A stretch of DNA of 64,000 nt, from contig NC_050477.1 in assembly GCF_013373865.1 (NCBI RefSeq), positions 11,402,722 to 11,466,721 of the forward strand, written 5' to 3'. This DNA is from Monomorium pharaonis. Lineage: Eukaryota > Arthropoda > Insecta > Hymenoptera > Formicidae. The position numbers were made by a program, and so were the translations under genes. Under the pieces are notes generated by a model that saw nothing but the letters and a program-made list of their open reading frames with translations, had not been told where the DNA came from and did not search any database. The first letter of the stretch is position 1. Each line of letters starts with the position of its first letter. Of this stretch, positions 11,677 through 26,217 are shown one piece after another.

Positions 11677-14600
11677 TTGTGTCTTGTGGAACAGTATAAG
11701 GTATTTATATAATTCACCAAAAATATTTTGCATTGAAATGAAAAGTCTTCTAGGAATCCTCATATATGTATATTAAGTTGTAAATATTTTATACAAGTGA
11801 ATCATATTAAAAGAAAAGAAAAGTTTAGTTTATAATGCCAGTCAGTTGGGGGCCCCTCAAAAGTTTGTTTTTAATTATGCTGGGAAAACATTAATTATTA
11901 CATAATATAAAACAGTATGAAAACTGCTATACCATATCTTATAGAATACACTTTCTAGTTTACAATTATTTTCAAAGTTTTATTTTCAACTTTGTTTAAG
12001 AAATATTATTTAAAGTAGTATGCCATTATTAATAATCTTCCTTTATTAGTTTTACTTAAAATATTGTAGTTTAATGTAATTAATAACTGATATTCAAAAT
12101 TTATTATTTTGATTTTCTTAGTTTTGTCTGTAAATAAAATTGAAAAATCACTCAACTAAGACCAAATTTTTTTTATAATTTGAAAAAAATATTTTATTTT
12201 GTAAGTTTATTGTTGAAAAAAATAATTATATGATAAATATTAAAACAAAAATAAATGATTTTCTTTAATTCATTTAAAAAGAGATTTTAATTCAAAGATA
12301 CTTCAACTTATTATTAGAATTTTATAGTTTGATCGTGGTGTGAAAAAGAAATTTGATCATTATACAAAGAAAATAATTTCGTTTTAATAGAAAACAAAGT
12401 AAAATTAATGAAGACAACAACAACTGGGAATACTATATAAATATGCATGTAATATCGACGCGTTAGACAAAGAATTAATCGCAATATAAGGAATTTCAAT
12501 GACTCTCTCTGATAGACGTTGAATTTATTCGTGTGGCATACGCATCTCATAACCGTGGCACATTAAGATGTCATTCCGACGCAGATACCGGATGCTCCAA
12601 ACGCACGATTTAACGCAAGACGCATCGCGCAAGTAGTTACTTATAGTTTCCGTCGGCGTTTTCTCTATCGTGCCTGCGACCTCCTTTCTCCATGAAAGCT
12701 ATACTCAGCGACGTTGCGAGGGTCCCATGGAGGGTCGCTCAATCATTCATAAAATGCACGTTTTAGAGAGATCTTTCCTCCCGGAGCTTAAATATTCAAC
12801 GAGCCATTCCTACCATCCTCTCCTCCACCCCGGGCCGATTCCCGGTGGACTTCGTCTCTCCGCGAAGCATCTTCCCCTCCGCCCTCGATGCCCACACACC
12901 AACCCCCGGCCGTTGTCGACCTCCGTCAACCCTTCTATTCTTCGCCTTCGTCGTTCGCAGCTCGCGAGGGCTATCCTTAGTCTTAGCCGGTGGGACACGT
13001 CGAACTTTCCTTCTCTTTACGAGCTAGCCGGCTCGCTCGATCGACCGGCGAAATCTCCCGCTAAATCTCGCCAACGAGAATTTTGCAACACACTCAGGAA
13101 GTGCCGCAGGAGTTCCGCCACTACTCGCCTCGCATCGTCTCACGATCAAACGCCCTGTAAAATAATATACCGAGAAGACTCATGGAAACTTTATGACGTC
13201 TGCCACGCGTTCGAGTGGCCGTGAAATTTTTAAAGCGCCGCTCAGATTTCGCCCCGACGACGTCCGTGCAGCGGGAATAAATCGGAAAATAAACTGCACG
13301 CTTTCGAATGAGCGTAGTATATAACAGAAATATCACAGAACGCGACAGTCGATGTTTGTCAGGATGAATAATTTCTGAAATCTGCACGGTTACCTCCAGA
13401 ATATGCAAATGTTTCCTTGCATATTCATCGCGTGGCTATTTCCCTTTTCTATTTGGAATGGAAAAATTAATTAATTTGCCAGTAACAAATTTACAACTTC
13501 GCGATGGACCGAATCAGCTTTTGCTTTTTCACTTTGGTCGCTATTTTTCACGGGCGAGACTCACCTTAAATCCTTCGCTAAAAGATAATAAATGCTTAGA
13601 TCGTGAAGTTCATAGCGGAGAGTTAAATAGCGGAAAAGAGCGATCGTGAAGCGTCGGCTTTACTAGGCGAACCGTAGAACCAGCCACTATCTCGGTAAAT
13701 TGTGCACACATATAAGACGGTGACGTCGTGCGGCGCGGCGAAGAAGCCAAACCTTGTAATGCGCCTAAAGAGACCAAGAAGCCGCGGGATTAGGTCAAAG
13801 CGCAGGTGCGCGGAAGAGATCCGTGCGCGCCGCACGGGGAATGCTTCTAAAAAGACAGAGTCACTTAGACGGTATAAAGTATATTTTTATAATCCGAGGT
13901 GAGAGAAGAGAGAAACGCACTGTTCCTTTTCGAAGATGAAACGCGTTTTATGTCGTGCAAGACATTACTGCCAGCTAGGAAAATATTAATGATGGATGTT
14001 TCATGAGCCGCGAGTAAAATAATTAATGCAATAGTAAATTGTTAATTTAAAGAGCTGGTAAAGAAAAGAAAGTTTGTTTTTAAGAGAGTTGTTGGTGACG
14101 TTAGTTTTATGACCGAATTGATCCAAGTACAGCGCGTGCGTTAAGTAATAATAAACATTACTCTATCCATCTATACAAACGACTTACATAATGCACACGC
14201 ACACGTATACACATATGTATATTTAGATACAGTTTTCTCTTGTAGTAAAGCTTCTAGGATTATTTCTAAAAGTAGCATTGCTCTTTCATGTAATTCCGAT
14301 GGAGGAGTACGTTTTATACGTACAAAGTACTAAAACTTTTGTACGCAGCAAATGTTGTCACGAATTGACCGCCAAAGTCTTGTTAATAATGTGCACGAAT
14401 GACTCTATATTATCAATCCCGATTAAGTTTGACGGATACTCTAATAGCTCTTTTTTTATAATATTAATTGTCAATGTAAAATATTTTCTTTTTACTGAAA
14501 AAAGAATGTATCACGCAATTCTCTATCTTCGATCTTCTGATAAGTAAATGTTTTAAATCTAAAGAGATTTAATGGAACACTTTGCTATCATATTTCTATT

Positions 14601-17600
14601 ACAAGTGAAAAAACAAAATATAAAATTGTTTACTAAAGCTACGAGAATGTTGTTTTACGACAAAGGTTTTTGAAAGGAGAATTATGTCGATCCGAAACTG
14701 CACAAAAGAGTGAAGGCCAAAGAACGATAATATTTCCTTTGACTGAGAAAAGTTGTTAGAAGATTTCAGAAGCAATCTATAATAAATTATATTTTGTGAA
14801 TTGTCTCTTCTCTCTCTCTCTCTTTGTCTCTGCCTTTTTCTCTCTTGGTTATTGGTAGAATTATCTTTGCTTTATTCAATCAACAAATACTTATGCTAAT
14901 TTGTTAGAGCTTGTGGCATACTAGAATTATGTGATTAATTAATAACGGTGGAGCAAATTAATTTTGAGTGGCGCGCACTACAATTCGAAATACAGCAACT
15001 TTCGATTAACGAGCAAATGTTTAGCCTTCTTTAATTACGTGTTCGGCTTTCAGACACAGCTTTGTGAAAATTGAAAATTAGCGCGTTGATAATATCTTTC
15101 GCTCCTGTCGACAGCACTAAAAGCCACCGCATGGGGATTAATTGTATTTTTAACCACGCTTAAATAGCCACGCAATCTAAAATGTTAAATCCGTGAGATG
15201 CAAATGTCGACAAGTTAAAACGCGAATTTCAGTTTTTCTCGTGTATTTTTCCTAAAACAAAATGGATTCTCTAATTTTTAGGATCATTTTAATTTTGTTG
15301 ATTTTCCGAATGAACAGATATTTGCATCGTGAGATGTGTAATGTTGCGATAAAAATGACAGAAAGCTGGAAGAAAAATACAGATCGTTTAAAGTTTTGTA
15401 TTTTACGGTGAATTGTAAAAACATGTTAATCGCGTGTTACATGACACACACTGATGTTATCATATATTTCTCATTGATCACTTCAAACATCTTTTAAACA
15501 CATCTCTTGCACATCCCTTGCGAGAAAAGTAGAGCCAGCTGAAAATTTAAAGTTATTCAGGAGGAAAATAAAAAAATTGCATATTAAAAAAATAATTATT
15601 TACCTATTAAAGTTACCATAAAGTTAGTCACATATCAGTTTTATAATCTTTACTTTCTAAATTGGAATCAGTATATGCTGTCATGAGTGATAATGTACTG
15701 ATTCTGATGACCCTCCTTAGTGAGAGGATTAGTGAATTAGAATGATCACAACTATAAGTATAACACTGCAAATCAGTAAATAATACAATAATTTTAATTT
15801 TAAAAGTAGGAGATATTAATTTTGTTATGTTCTTTTAAAAAATCTTTAAAAACTATTTTAATTTTAATTTGTATTATTTTTCCTGTTTTTATTTACAGCG
15901 TTTTAGAAAACTCAATTTGTATCACTTTTTCTAAATGAAAACAGATGTATTTACAATCTATGTATAACACAAAATTGACGTGTGTCATTTTTTCATATGA
16001 CATACAATAGTTATTAATTTTCCATTTGTAATATTGACTCTTTTAAGATTAGTCTGTGCACGACCTCACATAGATTAAAAAAAATTATTTAGGTCAATCA
16101 GTAGCTTCCAATTACTTTCGCAGGGAGTCTATAGTTTTTAATTTAATGCCACCTGTATTAAACAACTTAATAGTCCACAGAAATAATAAAATACTATTGT
16201 AATTTACAAAATTAATAAATATTTCTACAAAAGTTGCATCTTAATTATTTTAATATTTTTTATTAGAAAATTCTTGAAAACATCTCTTTTGAATCCAACA
16301 AAATATAATGAAACACTTGGCACAGAACTTATGGCTATTAAGATAGTATCTCTTTTATCAAATTAGACGAAACTGATTGTGAGATATGTAATGAAATCGA
16401 GTAAAATCCATCGTATTTAGTTGGCAATGAAAGAGTTAAATCTGTATCGCGCAAAAGCTAAGAAAAAATTCGAAAGAGCGTCAGCGAGCACACTAAGCTA
16501 AATTACTGAAACGCCCATCAGCCGAAGAGGAGGCCGAGAGGCGAGAAATAGAATAGAGAGGATGCAAAATTTGTCTATCGACCGGCTGGAAAAGTTACCC
16601 TGTAAGGAATTCCACGTAAGGAAGGTGCTACGGGACTCAGTTGGATAAGAAGGAGGAACAGGGGGGAGAGTGGGGGGGTTGTTTCATCTCGCTCCCGCCT
16701 GGCTCCCCGGTTCCGACTCCGCCGCTGTTTATATTTAATGTAGCCCATCCGGGATCCGGATGCGCCCCTATCCTGACAGAACTTCTATCCCGGTATCCAA
16801 CCTGGCCTCTCTTCTCCGTTCCCTTCTCCCCCTCCTTCCGCGCCTCGTTCGCCCTCAATTTCGTTCCCCGTTTGGACGACCTGACCCGTGAAAAAGCATA
16901 TCGACTCGCCTGATCTCCGCCACCGGGGGATTAATTTTTTCCTCCCTTCTCGTCGGTGCTTAATTTAGCGTGAATGGCGAGCGAGTGCCGGCGCTTCGCC
17001 CCGGAGAATCGTAAGGGCGAGTCTCATCCCGATAAGTAAATTTCGCCCCGAAACGGATGCGTTTTGCGTGTCCTAGAAATTCCATAGAACAGAAATGCAT
17101 TCGTGGTTGATAATTAAAAATGAAAAAAAGAGAGAGAGAGAGAGAGAGACAGATCGCGAAGCCTTTCTTCGTCGATTCGAAGGTTTTCCGCGCCGCTCCT
17201 TCACCCGCCTGCGGTGCAGGAATGGAATTTTTCTCCGGTTCTTAATTAACAGTAATTACTTCTCGCGAGACTCCTCCGCCAAAGAGTGTCGCGAGGAAGG
17301 GAGGGAGGGAGGGAGGAAAGGAGGCGAGATCGGCGACGAGGAGACGACGCGATTCAGGAACTAAAACGGGTCAACCTCCTTCCCGTGCGCTTCGCGGCAT
17401 TTCCTACTTCAAATTACGTGAGGTTTTGCTAGCAGCCTGAGGGGCTGCACGCGAGTGCAGCGCTAACGAGGCGCTGCGTTAACGCTGCACCCATGTAATC
17501 GGGCACTCCGCCGCTGCCGATATTCCCCGTGGTTTCTTCTCCCGTTTTTCTTTTTGTCGTGCCTCCGCGGCGACCGAGCGCTTGTAAGTGCGGTACATAT

Positions 17601-18094
17601 TTATGTATATGCAACTTCTTGCATCTTTCTACACACACACACACACACACTCACGCGTATGGCGGGTGCATAAGCGCGCGCGAGGCTTAATAAGAAAGCG
17701 GGATGTACATATCCGCGATATACGAGCGATCGAACGTGTTTACCCCCGGATCGATTCTGAACGAACCTTTTACGAGGACCTCACGAATCTCTCGGGAAGA
17801 AGAGTAATATTCTAAACGTAAACGGCGCGAGGGTCGCACGCGCTGGGGCTGCCTGCCTAGCAGGCTGACTGGCCGGATGTACCTACGTGTCGCTGTATTT
17901 TATATCCTTAAAAGCATCCTCTTATCCGGCCGTCCGCTTTTACGCCGGAGAGACGTTCGAGAGTCCTGAAAGGTTCTTCCCCCGTTCCTACCTGTCCGAT
18001 TATTTATTTATATTTATTAAGTTATATCCATAGGACAGACGGATAGCGACGTGGGCGCGCGGCTGGATGCGCTGATGATCGATCAAGTTTACTC

Positions 18095-18098
<4 letters not shown>

Positions 18099-18176
<78 letters not shown>
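18099..18176. repeat. CT dinucleotide microsatellite
   Basis: About 39 uninterrupted CT units. In insects long CT/GA tracts can bind GAGA-type factors, but nothing here shows that this one does. Confidence 0.9.
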
Positions 18177-18179
<3 letters not shown>

Positions 18180-18990
18180 GCTGTAGTTTACGAGATTATC
18201 TCGAAATAGACTCAGTTGGTGGTGTTCTATTCAGGTTGAAATTCTCGTTGAAAACACATTTCGCTTTTGTGAATTATAATTACATATAATACAATGGTAA
18301 GAATTTATCTAATAATTATCATATTTCTTGTATTTTTGTTTTTCTTCCATAATTGTTTACGTCACGCACGGTGTGCATTGTATCGGACGTGTTCCACATG
18401 AGAGGAACGTGAGCTTTCTTTGCGGAATACCGAAGAGTATTCGCGGCTCATCACTTATTTATATTTATTAGAAGTGCATTTTACGACTTGGGAGAGAAAG
18501 GATCATTGTGTTGTCTACGCAAACGGCCGCGCGGAAATGGTTCCGAAAGTACAGGTATTAAAATTTTTGCACTCCCCAGTTCGACGTGCGCATTTTGTTG
18601 TGTCCGCGTTACGCTTTCACGTGTTCACAATCGTCTTACATTCGTATTTCTCAAATACGTATTCTCGCGGCGGCGGTGGCTTTCTTCTCTTTATACACGC
18701 GGAGTGCACGCCCGTTGGCCCTAAAAGCCGTCCGCATCAGGAATTCTCGGGGGCCATTTTTCGAGGTCCTGCGCCGCGCGCGCACACACCTCGAGACACG
18801 ACTACTGAATAATATTTCAGCGAACGCTGGCATACGTTACCCTGAGAGCGGCGTCTCTTATACGGCGCTCCGCCGCGCCTGCCGCAGCAAAATATTTGAT
18901 GACTACGTTACGACCTGGATGCTGCGAGTTATACGCCACATACATAGGTCGACAGGAGAGGAGGATGCACTTCTAATATTATTAGCTTAA

Positions 18991-21690
18991 TTAACAGCGT
19001 TATCCCAGTCGCAGTAAAAATTACTGCATAAGAAAAAAAAAACGGATTAATAGTGTAAAAGTGCGATAATTATGTTATGTATATCTTAGAAATAACTTAT
19101 TAATAATAAATTATTTATAACTTATTAATAGAAATAATAATTTTTTTCTTTATGTAGAAATGAACTAGAAAACGGAAGTTTTGCTTAAAATTGTTTCAAA
19201 TATCAGTGTTAGTAATCTCTTCTTTCATTAAATAATATTTCTTTTTTTCATTATCTTTTGTTATTATTAATGTTATACAAAAAAGGTTAAATGTAGAAGA
19301 TTATTAAATAAATAATAATTAATAATTAATATTAAAAAAATTGCAAGAACCGAATAAGTCTAAATCTTTTCTTTTTTTTTCGTTTAATTGGATCCTTAAA
19401 ATTTTAATTATAACTTACAACTTTGTTCTTATATCTACGCTCTTCTTATATATACGCTTAGAGAAAAATTATCATATTTATACAATGGACGGTTTCGGGA
19501 TGAGAAATTTTTTTGTTTCCTGAGAACTTATTGGTTTTTGTAGAAACCAAACTGAATTTTATTAAATTGCTTTTTTTATTTGCTTATTGACTGGTCCATT
19601 TATTATTTATGCATTATTTTTCTTGTATTGTAACTTCTTACTTATGCATGGACTGATGTAGTGATCCCTATTAATTACCTTCGTTGAAATTTATATTCAT
19701 CGGTTTTGATGCCACATTATAACGGGATGAAGAAAACGTCTCGCACGTCTCGCGCTCATCGCATGCACAGTTTCACGCACATCCAGAGAGTGATCTCCCG
19801 TGTAACTCGCTTTATTCCCCGGTATCCTGTCAATTTCTTCAAAGCGGGGACAAAGCGGGATGTCAGACGGCTGCTCGCAGCGAATCTACCCTAAGTGATT
19901 GTGCGGTGTAACTATCGACTACGAGACACCTTTCAACTCGCTGGTCTCGAGGGGGTGTCGGCGGCGGCGGCGGCGGCAGCGGTGGCGGCGGCGGCGCGAA
20001 GGGTAGGAACCTAGAAACGGAGAACGGCCGCACGAAGTTCGCGACGAGCGGTGGGCGCGGCGAGGTGGAGACGGGATATAAGGACCCCCAGTTATAAGGA
20101 TCGCTTAGCACGCGATTGTCTTCCTGCGGAGTGCGCCTTTAAGGGCTTTAATCATGGAACTTCGGCGGAAACGCGCGTCGTTAATATTTCGCGATCGCGA
20201 GCGCGCGTCTCGCCTCCGCTTTGCCTTTCAGGGCAGCCCCTCCTCCCCTCCTCCCGATAACGCTTCCGCGCGTCCGCCTATCAGCAACTTTTTAATCAAT
20301 CATCACGCCCGCGCCCTCATCGCGTGAAACAATCGCGCGCGCCGCTCAACGATGCGATGAGTCACCTAAATGAAGTTTCCCGTTGCTAGACACTAATTTC
20401 TTCTCCTAGGAAACGGGAACGTCATTCCCGGCTCGCTCGCGCGCCGGTACCGGGAACCGGGCTCGATTCTGCGATACTTCAGCTCCGCACGTTGCCGGCC
20501 GCCCCGCTCCTAACCTGATTTATTACGGGGGTGTAAGATATTACGGACGCCCGTTCGACAAACACGTTATTAAAAGCGATAAGCGATAATCAATTTTGAC
20601 GGCGAGGAAAAAAAAAGGATTATTTCACCTTTCAGCTTCCAGAGATGTCGTTCCCGGCGCGAATGATATCGCGTAACAATTCAATTAGGTCCGGGAAGGC
20701 GAATATACGTTCTGCATTTTTATTGGATCCGAAAAAACTTCATTTGCGGTTTGTGCCGAAATTCTCCGGATTTAAAGGATTAATATTGATATCACCGCAG
20801 CAATTAAACACAATACAACATTATGGTCTCTCTGCGTTTCCGAAAAAGATATATTGGTATTACGGAGCCGCGCGGAGAGGTAATCGTAGATCGAGTGGTC
20901 ACTCGCACTGGCGACCGGTCGTTCGCAGTGGCGCACCTGCAACCTGTCAACCCTCCCCGGAGGTCTTTTTTCCCTTTTTCTACCCCGGAGGTAGAAAGCG
21001 GACGACGTCGCGACGGCGGCGGTGGCGGTGGCAGGGGGTTAATTTCCTATACTGGACGTATCCAGCCAGCAAAAGTGCCTGGGTTTTCCCTCCAAGTGTT
21101 TCCACCCCATCGTCACCGTCGTCGCTGTCGTCATTCCTCCTAGCTATTCTTCTCGCTTCGTCGCCCGCACGGACGCATCGTTCATCCCCGATCGTCGGTG
21201 ATTCCCTCCGGGGGTTTACGTATGCCGGACGCAGTTCGGCACCGATTCATCAAAAGGACCTCCCACCCGTTTTTCGTCCATTTAAGAAAAGAGCCCGGCG
21301 GTCTCTCCCCGGCAAAAAGGAAGACGGCGGTGTCGTTAGGGGCAGACCCGACCTCACCCGTGGATCTGGGGATCGCGAAACGATCGGGACGTGAAGGGGG
21401 AGGAGATCCCCCCCCCCCATCCCTTCTAATAGAGGTGTGCTCGAGAGAGTATCCGAAGATTGGAGCTTGCCAGCGAGCCAACTATCGTTTCCGCGCGTCT
21501 CGTCCTCGCCGTATCTGCGACGACGACGACGAACGCGGCGGCCGAATTGTCCGCAGAAAATTGTCTGTCGGATGTTAGATCCTCGCAGCGGAAGTTTCTT
21601 AGTGACCGTTACGAAGAAACGTAACGTACTCGCGGCAATGACGAGTGGACACGTCCGATACGAGGCATGATTGTGTCTAGAAATACGTTC
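18991..21690. other. AT-rich then CpG-rich gene-free DNA
   Basis: AT-rich sequence to about 19,680 is followed by a strongly CpG-rich block with a GGC trinucleotide run. The 249-codon open frame at 20,645-21,394 is the longest in the desert after the one at 6707. Its translation begins with an ordinary composition but becomes Arg/Ser/Pro low-complexity, and open frames overlap it on both strands. I do not call it a gene. Confidence 0.45.
19959..19996. repeat. GGC trinucleotide repeat
   Basis: A GGC/GCG run interrupted by GCAGCGGT. It lies in the CpG-rich block and is probably an unstable GC-rich repeat. Confidence 0.8.
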
Positions 21691-21867
21691 CCCATCGTTA
21701 TATCTATCTGATGTCAGCAGTATGAAATTAATAAAACGTCAAATATACGTCTATAGCGTGCGGGATTAATGTAAAGTACAATACAAAATGTGGTTCAATA
21801 TAAAATAGCTTGCATTTTAAAAAATAAGGAAAACAAAAGTCAGTTAAAAGATACCAGTAGTGATTAA

Positions 21868-22323
21868 GGGGATGCTGGAGTTCCCGTCAAACTTGATCGA
21901 AATCGATCATGTAAAATCATTTTAATGCACATCATTAATAAGATTTCGTATGTATTTTTTTGTAGATTTGAGAATTCTTTTCCAGAATTAAAGTAGACGT
22001 ATTGATCAGTCTGTGAATTGCACTTTATACTGAGAATGAAAAGAAAAAAATATTTTTATATTGCTCTACTTATCGACAACTGTCACGCGTATGGAACCTA
22101 AATTTTTGTAGAACAAATTTGTCTCAATTAGGCATCAAAGTTTAACTTTAAGAACTCCACACTGTTTTTGTCACCGTAGAAATTCGAATTTTATAAATAA
22201 AAACTGTAGAGCTTTTATATCAAGCAAATATTATTACGACGTGACAGCTCCAGACATCACACTCGATTAAAAATTAACAATAACCGCAAATTAATTTTGT
22301 TTTCAAACGTCTCCAGCATTCTC
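21868..22323. mobile_element. TTAA-flanked non-autonomous element, copy 1
   Basis: The 456-bp segment is bounded by TTAA on both sides (21,864-21,867 and 22,324-22,327). It begins GGGGATGCTGGAG and ends CTCCAGCATTCTC, imperfect inverted termini. Target TTAA is the hallmark of piggyBac-type elements, so this may be a piggyBac-like MITE. It has no coding capacity. The first 45 bp or so resemble the left end of the segment at 27,735. Confidence 0.55.
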
Positions 22324-23190
22324 TTAAAATCATAACAAAGATAAAGATAAACATATAAAATAATAGATTGGGTGGTGATTCAGCAAAGCAGCTTGCTGTG
22401 CAACCTCAACATTTGTAACTCTACGAAGATTTAAGAGTTCAACAAGGAAATTATGTCTGAAAGCAATTATTAGTGTACTCATTGAACAAATTATTTATTA
22501 TAATAAAAATTGCTGATGTAATAAAGTTATATTTTCTTCAGTAATAAAATTAACTATACAAATTTACTTTGCTACTTGAACACAGAAAATTAACTAGCTG
22601 TATATTACAATACAGAATCTGCTAAACTAATAAAGTTGTTGGATTTTTTAGCAAACCTTCTTTCCGTATAGATATCTTTAATAAGTTGCTATTGAGATTT
22701 GAATGGCAAATGTGTGCATATCGCTTATTACTTCTATCGTCAGGCCGGCTTTAAATCGCTATAAACACACCGATAGTTAAACGTTTGCGGTAGGACCGGG
22801 CGGACTCGATATAGGAAGTATCGATTGTTGCCGACGCGAGGACATCCGAGGCACAATCGTCCAGAAGTAGTCAACGAAACTTCTTTTCCACCCGGCTATT
22901 CCCCCGTGTCTTCCGTACATATTGTCAGTTTCACTGTCAGTGCTTGCTGCTTGTAGACTCTGTAATTTCCGGCTGCCACTCGGCCTGTTCTTATTTCCCG
23001 TCACGTTCGCCACCCGCACTGGCCCGCTCCGCTTTTCTCGCCACGGCGTCGGCGGCGGTGGCCTGGTAGCTGCGTCCGCCTCGTCCTTCAGGTGTAATGG
23101 AGCCGAGAAGCAGATAATTACAACCCCCCCCCCCTGACCATCCTACGCCTGGCCTAACCGGGACGTCAGCTTTTTATTTCGGTCCCTGAC

Positions 23191-23214
23191 CCGTCCGTCC
23201 GTCCGTCCGTCGTC
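23191..23214. repeat. CCGT tetranucleotide repeat
   Basis: Five CCGT units and a partial one, inside a CpG-rich block. Confidence 0.8.
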
Positions 23215-26128
23215 CGACCTCTCCAAGATTTAAAGTGCGGATTCGTATTTATTCGCCAGCTTAGCGCTAATATTTCTTCGTTACGTTCCCTTGTGCTGCT
23301 CGCTCGCAGCCGGGCATGAAAGGCCGAATAAAGCGAAATTCGCGGAGGTAAAATTTCCCACCTACGCGTCACTCGCGGTGGTTTCCCTATTCCGTCGAAT
23401 CCGGGCGATTAATCGTAATTTCAGATTCGAAGCCGAGGGCTTCGAGATTAAATTTGTGGCCCGGGACGAGCGAGAATCTGAGAATGGCAAAGCTCAAAAC
23501 TTTTGCGACTCGCGATTAAAAATCCGAAATTACGGCAACGTTCGTTTGTGCGCACGCGCTATCTCTTACTTTTCCGTGAATTTAAAAGCTTGGAAAAAGA
23601 GAAGTGGAGCGCGCGTAAAATCGACAGATGTTATTAAGTTTGTATGAACGTTACAGCACAAGCGAAAATATCTTTTGCACAATTTACGCCGATGCTTAAA
23701 AGCACGCGCGAGTGCAGCTGAAAAGTTTCACCGGGGAGGGTTATTGCCATAATGATTTTGAAAATTAAAGTGATTTGCTGCCTCCTCGTGCCTGCCGTGC
23801 TCCTTACTAGCTTTTTCCTCTTTAGCCGGTACTTTAGATGTAATAGAGCCGAGAAATAGATAATTATCCTTCTCTGACCTACTTCGCGTTCGCATCCTCC
23901 GTCTCCTCAGCTTTCTCGCTGAGTCTTAAGCGATCATCTCCGAGTTCTTCAGTGTCGCGCGCGATGTTGAAAATATCATTCCACCATAAAAAGCCTCATA
24001 TATCTAAATACGCCAGAAAGATGAATTATGACAACGTAATCAATTATATGTCTTTTTTTTATTAATTTAATGTCTCTATTTTTTTTTAAATGCTTATGTG
24101 TGTGTTGAAATTATTTTATTGAATCCTTATTTCTTTTTTTGATCAATTCCATTTTTTTTACTAACAACGTTATGTAAAACTAAAAAAAGAAAGGCCAAGA
24201 ATGAGCATGGAAAGATATTTAATGATAGACTTTATTGTAAAACCATATGATAGAGACAGTTACGATTTGCAGTGTCTAATTTTGCAAAATACGAATCGCA
24301 AATTTCATATTCATTGTTAATGTTATGCAAATTAAGTCTCTAGATTACTTCGCTGTAATTAGATTTTGCAATAGCGAAAATTTCCACTGTAGCGTTACGA
24401 ATAGTTGTCACAATGAAATTTATTGTAAATTCAAATCAGCGAAATTTGATAGAAATTGCTATTTCTAGTAACACATTAAGGGATTAATCGTGTCGTATAG
24501 GAATGGAAACAAATCGAATCGGCGGGAATGATCGTCGTGGAAGAGCGCGAAAGGTAACCCCGGCGGCGGAAGCAATCCCGCATTATCCCGCCGCATTCAA
24601 CCCTTTCGCCATGAGGTCCACGATCGTACCTCCGGAGGTATCTAGAGGGTGGCGCTGCCGATATAACTGGGGAATCTCCTTTACAACTCTGATCGACAAA
24701 GTTCCTTCTGGCGGTGCCGCGAGCACACGGACGCGAAAGTTAGCGCTGAGTCTACCAGCATCCCTTCTTCCGCGCCTAGCGACGGCTCCCTCGTTCATCC
24801 TTTCACCCTCTGTTTCTCCTCATCCCGCGCATCCCCTTCGTCTCTCCCCTTTCCCCCGTGCACGTTGCACACACGATCTGCACCGTCCTTCGGAAAGGCG
24901 AGAGGCAACTCTCTTGCACTCGTGCGACTCCCATCACTCCCCGATGTCCTCGGAGACGAGGACACGAGCAAGTTTTGCGAAGATGGACCAACTTTGATAA
25001 GATACCGGTTTACCCTGCACACCCCGATTGATTATCTTTCTCCGCGGTATCTTCACCGCGATCTCAATGACGGATCCGTACGCACTATACGTATCCTTTT
25101 CGCACGGTTGAAGAACGATCTTGTGGATCTGCTCGGCACATAAGAGAGAAAGAGAGCATCGCGCAACAAACTTGTTTACGCACGGTCGAGTCTGCTAGAC
25201 AAGATCTATGTATGTAAATAAAATTCGCGTAAAATTGAAAAAAGATTCTTTGCAACTGATCGAAGATCACATGTGAAACGCATTGGAACTAATAATTTTG
25301 GCGAATCTCTTGATAATCTTTTCTTGCTGAAGGACAATAAAGTGATCTTTCTGTTAACTTGATACCAGAAACAACATATTTAAAATATAAAAAAAGATTG
25401 TTCTTAATTACATGGATAAATTTCATAGTATTAAGAGTAGTATTTAAAAAAAATCTAAATTTTAGAATTAATAAAACATACTTACATTAATTATTACTTT
25501 TTGGTACCTGTAATACTTGTGCAGAGAGTACATTTCACAATCGAAGACATTTAATACAGATAGATTTCCAGAATTGTTGCATTTTACCTTTGCAGTCGAA
25601 TAATCATTTTTTAACGTGCGTTCAAGCGGAAACTAGAAAGTACTAGGATACCAAAAAGATCGCGATGCGCTTTGATCTCGACTAATTGGGAGAAACCGTC
25701 TCATCTCTACTCGGAAGAAAGGGACGTTCTATTCGAAAAGTCGTATACGTATCGACGAGCAACCTGAAACCGCGGCACTTTATATGCCGGGGTTCTCGTG
25801 TAAATAATGTCTGATCAAAGTTGACCCCAGGCGAGATCAAAGCGGGACTAGCGCATTTCACACTGATGGAAACGATCACCGATCGGGTGCCGGTGGATGG
25901 TCCTCTCGCGTGAGGCCTCATTAGAATCAATTTCCGCATGCGATATCTCTGCGGCATGCGTTGCGGCGCCGCGGCATTAATCATACACCTGCACGTGGTC
26001 CGACGTCGATATTTCCTGGTGGCACCCCCGGGCCACTTAAACCATAGTCGTCAATACATCCGATGCGCTTTGTACATGTGTTGATCCGGAGAAGGATGAT
26101 CGCAATCTGTCTTTCTCTGTCCATTTAT

Positions 26129-26130
<2 letters not shown>

Positions 26131-26209
<79 letters not shown>

Positions 26210-26217
26210 TCTCTCTT
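26131..26217. repeat. CT dinucleotide microsatellite
   Basis: About 43 CT units with one CCCT interruption. The Glu/Arg-alternating frame on the reverse strand is an artefact of this run. Confidence 0.9.

Larger units (their letters stand above)
10081..18990. other. Alternating CpG-rich and AT-rich gene-free DNA
   Basis: CpG-rich blocks (about 10,200-11,050, 12,540-13,950 and 16,500-18,980) alternate with AT-rich blocks. The longest open frames (184 codons at 12,670, 134 at 18,586, 130 at 18,420) are Arg/Ser/Pro-rich, lack a recognisable domain and are overlapped by open frames in other phases. I found no pair of exons with matching splice sites and phase. A perfect 26-bp tandem duplication lies at 11,625-11,676. 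Confidence 0.45.

Noticed and set aside
12670..13224. 184-codon open frame on the plus strand
   Set aside because: Composition is low-complexity Ser/Arg/Pro, there is no domain and no splice partner, and competing frames overlap it.
20645..21394. 249-codon open frame on the plus strand
   Set aside because: It is Arg/Ser/Pro-rich in its second half with no recognisable domain, lies in stop-poor CpG-rich DNA, and overlaps other frames on both strands.
24503..24997. 164-codon open frame on the plus strand
   Set aside because: It lies in CpG-rich DNA with shadow frames of similar length on the minus strand, and the sequence resembles no family.
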